A DNA stretch of 64,000 bases from Zhengitettix transpicula (lineage: Eukaryota > Arthropoda > Insecta > Orthoptera > Tetrigidae). The number at the start of each line of letters is the position of its first letter. Position 1 is the first letter of the stretch. Positions 59,273 through 64,000 of the stretch are shown one piece after another. Location: the NCBI GenBank assembly GCA_037074705.1, contig CM073591.1, positions 96,958,532 through 97,022,531 on the forward strand, given 5' to 3'. Made by a program: the position numbers and the translations under genes. Under the pieces are notes generated by a model, which was not told where the DNA came from, made no database searches, and was given only the letters and a program-made list of their open reading frames with translations.

Positions 59273-59793
59273 GCTGTCTGCGAGGGCTATTCTCTCGCAG
59301 GAAGTACCTTGTAGGAGAGATACGAAGGGGCTACCTTAGGGGATGCCTTTTCCTCTCCGTTTTTGAACTAAGGTTCCCACAAGCCGAGGCACCTCGGCCT
59401 GTTCTGAGAGGTGTATGTTCCGGGGTCACAGACCTTGGGCATACGGTAAGAGTTGTCCGCTATTCCCATTGGAATAGTCGGCCAGCTGCCTCCTAAACTG
59501 GTCGAGGCACGGAGAAGGGAATGCTGCGTCCCCACAGAAAACTCCTCTCCCGCTATCGGAAAGGCGTGGGACAAGTACCCAATGCCCGACCTACCTGATG
59601 CAGGTTTTTCTAGGGTTTGTCCTGCATCACTTTTAGGCGAATGCAGGTTAGGATCCTTAACCGATAGCCCGGAAGCTATAGTCAACCATCTACCCCTCCG
59701 CATCCCCCCTTTCAAATCCCTTCCTATACTATTAAAGGGGAGTTGCCGTCGTGTGGATTACCCTCATGTAGCCTGTTACCTAAAAAAAATGTA
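59273..59793 (+). repeat. poly(A)-tailed repeat, full-length unit
   Basis: GCTGTCTGCGAGGGCTATTC to GTAGCCTGTTACCTAAAAAA AAT. The third TSD copy TGGATTCAGAGAAAA (one G short) is at 59794-59808. A 129-codon plus frame (59453-59842) is the recurrent repeat frame and runs on into flanking DNA. Confidence 0.9.
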
Positions 59794-59808
59794 TGGATTC
59801 AGAGAAAA

Positions 59809-60162
59809 GTATAATTTTATTAATACAGAGCGTAAGCAGTAACAGATGCCCATCAAACTTGAAAATATGTCGCGTAGTTGTGCGAAATAAAGTTCGTGCT
59901 AGTTAAAGAAGATTATGCTACGTAGGAAACGTCAAATTATTACTCATTACATATTTAATACCGACGTTTAACGTTTCGAAATACACTTACTCAATTTCCA
60001 TTGGAGGTGTTAATTTTGGACATATATATATGGGTGTTAATGACACAGGAAAAGATTGTTACCGTCGACTAAAAGCCTCAGGGTTATTGTTCATTTGACT
60101 ATAAATTCAGAAGTGTTTCTGTTGTCTTTAAGCGACCGTTAAAGTAAAAACGAGGCACTCAC
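59809..60162. other. Intron adjoining the Side-like exon donor, nothing recognised
   Basis: Short AT-rich intronic stretch beginning with the donor GT at 60161-60162 (minus strand). Confidence 0.5.
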
Positions 60163-60307
60163 AGCGGACGAATAGCACCCAGCAGTCCCTGACGGCGCTG
60201 GCGTCGAGACGAGGATTGACGGCGTGGCAACACAGCCTCCTCCCAGAGTCCTGCACGCGGGGAGTCAGCTGCAGCACGCTCGTCGTCATGTTCGCATCTG
60301 CACTAGT
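60163..60307 (-). CDS. Sidestep-like Ig-superfamily receptor, internal exon (end of an Ig domain; first exon in window)
   Basis: Internal exon of 145 bp on the minus strand. The acceptor is a pyrimidine-rich tract ending TTTGCAG just above 60307 and the donor is GTGAGT at 60162. It reads in phase 0 from Thr-Ser-Ala-Asp and ends with one extra base. The peptide has the C-terminal half of an Ig domain: MTTSVLQLTPRVQDSG, then a Cys, the 'NPRLDASAVRDCW' strand and the linker 'VLFVR'. This pattern (TTSVL..., D-x-G, C, NP, W before the next Ig) is what I know from the second Ig domain of Sidestep proteins. Side-family proteins are transmembrane axon-guidance receptors that bind Beat proteins. Odd point: the usual Y-x-C before the second cysteine is replaced by L-C-C. 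The first half of this domain lies beyond the right edge. Family identity is from recall of motifs, not a search; a paralogue (side-II to side-VIII) cannot be assigned. Confidence 0.85.
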
Positions 60308-61404
60308 CTGCAAAGAAACGCAATCATGTTAACTGTGGCGGGCTTTCGTACAATTAGGGAGTAAAACGTTAATTCTTTATATTACGATATTTTATAGGGC
60401 GCCACGTACAAAGCAAATACTGTCACTCGGAGGAAAGGGTATTTTCAATAAAATAAACGATTTAAGTAATAAAAAACAAATAATTTATTATAGAAGGATC
60501 TGACCACACATTAACAAGAATTGTTAAGCCGAGAGACAATGTGTGCACTAGGCTGACGGAAAACAAACTTCTCTCTTCCGCTGATGGTAACGAACTGTCC
60601 TGACTCAGACCCCAAAAATCACTGTGTCGTGATTGGGTTTTATCGACACGAGTATATAGTTTATTTCAAATTTAGGTCACACCAATGGGCCAGACCTTCG
60701 TCGACGTCTACCCTTTCTTGGCCTTCCCCGGTCAAGATTTTATGACCATATTTGCGGTCTCGTGGATTTTTCTACTCCGGCCCGCAATTGTCATCTCTCG
60801 CAGGCAAGCAACGTTACCATGTCTCTGGGAAAAATTTAAAATAACATTACTAAATTATTCAATATTAAAGAAAAGCGCACAATGTTGCATACAACTTCAT
60901 GGGCATGTTGGAAATTTTAAGAATGGGACGAGTATGAAGATGAGCGAAAGGGAGACGAATAGTACCTAAACAATTAAATTGAAAGTTTAATATTAAATAC
61001 AATCACATAGTTTAAATATTTAATTTTATGTCCATTAAATAACCATTTTATGTATTGGGTTGGTTGACCGTTAGTTGTTGACAGTTGGACGTTGAAATAA
61101 ACCTATTAAGACGGTCACTTGTTTTAATTTTAATATATTTGATCGGTAACTTTCGGCTAATTTTCCATTATCATCCTAGGAAATATGAAATAGAACAGTA
61201 CAAAAATATTGGATATAACCCGTACAATAGTCATATTAAGACAACTGTTGACCTGACGACGTGTTGGGGAAAACCTGAATCGTTTTCAGTTACTACGAAG
61301 TACTCTGTACCGATTATATCCGAAACTGTTGAACTGTTCTGTTATATATTACCTAGGATGATTATGACAAGTTAGCCGAAAGCTACCGGACAAACGTTTT
61401 GAAA
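60308..61404. other. Intronic sequence upstream of the Side-like exon, unrecognised GC-richer patch
   Basis: 60520-60830 is GC-richer with a 94-codon frame (MGQTFVDVYPFLAFPG...) and CATCTCTCGCAGGCAAGC, which echoes the TCTCTCGCAGGCAG motif of the poly(A) repeat 5' end. I cannot assign it. 61085-61375 is a further unassigned 96-codon frame. The rest is AT-rich. Confidence 0.35.
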
Positions 61405-61808
61405 TTTTTTTAGAGTAACAGGCTACATGAGGGTAATCCAAATGGTGGTAACTTCCCTTTAATAGCATAGAAACAGATTTGAAAGAAAGTGGAAGGGTAG
61501 AGCAAGGTAGCCAAGGGTTAACTAGGACACCCGTGCTATAGTTTAAGGATCCTACCCGGCATTCACCTAAAAGTGATTCAGGACAAACCCTACGAAAACC
61601 TGCATCAGGTAGGTCGGGCATTGGGTGCTTGTCCTACGCCCGTACGATGGCGGGAGAGGGGTTTCTGTGGGGACACAAAATTCACTTCTCCGTGCCTCGA
61701 CCAGATTTGGAGGAAGTTGGCCGTTTGTTCCAATGCGACCCTGGAATTTACACCTCTCAAAGCAGGCCAAGGTACCCCCAGAAAGGTTAATCTGCGAGAG
61801 AACCTCGC
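61405..61808 (-). repeat. poly(A)-tailed repeat copy
   Basis: Oligo-T at 61405-61411, AGTAACAGGCTACATGAGGG, the usual core, and a 5' end with TCTGCGAGAGAACC. Some internal shortening (GACCCTGGAATTTACACC). TSD not found. Confidence 0.82.
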
Positions 61809-62236
61809 AGGATTTTGTCCTATATATATGGTGATATTAAAAAAAAAGACCGTCTTATTTCAACTTCCAACTATATGAATTTTATCGAAGCAATCTCACG
61901 GAAAATCAACGAGATCACTTTCATTGACCAATTATAAATAGGAATATTGATTTCTGTATTTTATTCGGCATCTCGGATGACATTTTCAGGAACATTGTCA
62001 CGCTTCCTTCTGTTTCTCGACCATGACCAGAGACATCATTAAATGTGCTCTTCTAAAAACTGAAATACAAGTCGGGTATATTTAACTGAAGTATTTTCGA
62101 CATTGTAAGGTCTTGTGGATCTGTAGAATTGGTGAATTTGATACACCAAAATGTTGGTATTAAAAGCCTTCCGATAAAGATTTGAGAAAATTGCTCTCAT
62201 TAAGTTTCCTACCTAGTGGTGAATTTATTTTCCTTA
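61809..62236. other. Intronic sequence, nothing recognised
   Basis: No coding or repeat content identified. Confidence 0.35.
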
Positions 62237-62239
62237 TAT

Positions 62240-62283
<44 letters not shown>
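62237..62283. repeat. (TA)n microsatellite
   Basis: TA tract with a few TG steps that abuts the LTR at 62284. Confidence 0.95.
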
Positions 62284-62286
<3 letters not shown>

Positions 62287-63285
62287 AATGCCAATTAATT
62301 AGGACATTAATTGGTTTCAATAAAATTTAAATTCTTTGAGAAATCCATTATAGCGGCAGGGGCTTCCAAAATAACAATGTAGCAGGCTCTGTTACTTTGT
62401 CGGAAAGTCTAAAATGGCGTATGCGAGACTGCGATAGTTAGTTGGTGATGGGACATTTCGGAGGACGAAACAAATGAGTCTAGAGCAGAGACTAGCCGTT
62501 GTTTAATGTATTATTATCAAACAAAGTTGTGAGTTGAAAACAAAATAAATCATTCACGGAAGCATTACATAGAAACTGGCTAAGTAAAAGCAGTTTTACG
62601 TTTGCAGTCATCCAGGAAAGGAAGTCAGCAGTTTACGTCCATTGCCAGCCAGAAATAGTAAAGTTTCAGTTTAAGTCCGAAGCGGTAAAAGACTAGCAAA
62701 TCTACAAACCACAGAATTCATATAAGGCAAGCAGAATTCACCTAAGGCAAGCAGTCAACAGATAGCTGAAAAACGAGGATCATCCGAGTTTCTGACATTC
62801 TATGGATTTTGACTAGAATCAGTGTAAAATCTGTGAATCTTAGTATCAGTGTAAAATCTCGCAATAGTGTATTTTCGAAACTAAAAGGAATGCTGGAACC
62901 AACTGGACAGATGTGAGTAAAAAATTACAAAATAATGATTTATGTAAACGTAATTAAAAGATAGAAGTCAGATTTCGTTCTATTTTAAATTGTTAATCAG
63001 AGTTAATCTCTTTACTTTTTAATTTCGTTCTATTTTAATTGTCAAGTTAATTTCTTTTCTTTTAATTTATTTCTATCGACGTATTGTTTAGGTAAATGTG
63101 ATTTGTTAGTTAATTAGTTTTTTAAATCAAATTGTTGTGTCCATTATCAAACCCAGTGAAGACCCTGAGAAATTAATATTTTAAATTGTATTTGTTTTTG
63201 AGTTATTGTCACTAAATAAATAAATCTTTTGATTGTTAATTTCGATCTTTTCATTTAATAAAAAGCCATCCATTTAATTATTACA
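62284..63285 (+). mobile_element. LTR (solo or partial element), type B relative
   Basis: Starts TGTAATGCCAATTAATTAGG at the end of a (TA)n tract and ends TTTAATTATTACA. TTTTGACGTTCAACGAGAGG (PBS-like) follows, then a second ACATTTTGGTTACCACAACG TGGGG at about 63373-63400 and a further ATTATTACA at 63432-63440 directly before ATATATAT. With AT-rich tracts on both outer sides, the inserted unit probably spans 62284-63440. The shared LTR block ACCCAGTGAAGACCCTGAGA is at about 63151. Confidence 0.75.
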
Positions 63286-63440
63286 TTTTGACGTTCAACG
63301 AGAGGTAAATTTTATAAATTCTTTAAAAATTCATTGAATTATACATAAATTAAACGGCCTATTCATTTGTTTAATACATTTTGGTTACCACAACGTGGGG
63401 AAAATTTAATTTAATTAACGCCCCATTTTTAATTATTACA

Positions 63441-64000
63441 ATATATATTTAAAGTACGTCACAATTTTTTTTCTGTATATCTACAATTAATATCCTAAAA
63501 AATTTAAACGTTTCCATTCCTACGGTCGTTTATTTATTTTATTATCTTCACGACTCAATTGGACCAAGGAAAAATCTTTCTCGTCTCATACACATGTATT
63601 GCTTTCTTATAAAAAATATACTAATTGTATTAGTACATCGTAGAAGTTACTATATAAGGAACTTTAAAATTCCGTAATAACACTAGAAGCAAGGAACGTT
63701 TTAATAAATAAATCTATATATTCATTTAGTTAAGTTGTTATATCGCTTGCAGACGTACTGCGTGGAAATTCTGAAATATTCATCTTGCTTTTTCTCCGAG
63801 GATGAAAGGTTTGGAACTGAACATCGAAAGGTTTGCATGACTTGACAATAGATGATTATCATTGTCAATGTCAGAGATGCATAAAATACACTGTGACACT
63901 AGGCCGTGCAAATCCAGCCCGTGAACCCCGTCGCGGTAAAAATCGAATTAGGGGACAGCGAAAGACCAATTACGATTGTCGAAATCCCCAAGAGAGAGAA
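63441..64000. other. Intronic sequence, nothing recognised
   Basis: AT-rich then mixed composition to the right edge. No exon of the Side-like gene found here. Confidence 0.4.

Overview
This window looks like intronic DNA from a large, repeat-rich, AT-rich insect genome. The transposon mix (Jockey- and R1-like LINEs, mariner, Helitron, Penelope-like, gypsy-like LTRs) and the very long introns would suit a big-genome insect such as a cockroach, termite, phasmid or orthopteran, but I cannot fix the species. No bacterial-type genes, CRISPR arrays, rRNA or true tRNA genes were seen.

Only one host gene is supported. It is an immunoglobulin-superfamily gene on the minus strand that reads as a Sidestep (Side) family cell-adhesion receptor. 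Four internal exons lie at 60163-60307, 34727-34857, 25602-25761 and 8044-8340. Each has consensus AG/GT splice sites on the minus strand and the phases join perfectly (0/1, 1/0, 0/1, 1/1). Together they encode the end of one Ig domain, a complete Ig domain split across two exons, and a further complete Ig domain. The introns are about 25.3, 9.0 and 17.3 kb. The 5' and 3' parts of the gene are outside the window, so everything else here sits in its introns.

The introns are layered with mobile DNA. (1) A poly(A)-tailed dispersed repeat of about 0.5 kb has at least 14 copies, with target-site duplications (TSDs) at several loci and twice in head-to-tail dimers bounded by three copies of the TSD. 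(2) LTR elements cluster at 38.3-46.3 kb with others at 26.9, 54.4 and 62.3 kb. They sit in (TA)n tracts, and several carry repeated primer-binding-site-like modules. (3) Two mariner-type elements keep terminal inverted repeats (TIRs) and TA duplications. One has a decayed full-length transposase (48.3-49.6 kb). The other is a chimera with a Helitron fragment inside (3.36-4.73 kb). (4) Non-autonomous Helitrons lie at 13.6-14.3 and 55.6-56.2 kb, with related monomers elsewhere. (5) LINE pieces lie at 7.2, 8.8-9.6, 14.3-15.3, 15.4-16.3 and 42.6-44.2 kb. The last is an ORF1-only, internally deleted LINE with a 13-bp TSD. (6) A MITE with TIRs of about 70 bp has four copies, one carrying a 5'-truncated LINE tail as a secondary insertion. 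(7) There is a tRNA-derived SINE at 17.1 kb and a Penelope-like reverse transcriptase remnant at 56.9-57.6 kb.

The rest is AT-rich intron without recognisable coding content. A few compositionally complex islands (for example 47.3-47.7 and 53.57-53.87 kb) may be conserved non-coding elements of the host gene. The most unusual structures are the triple-TSD dimers, the multi-PBS LTR ends and the mariner/Helitron chimera.
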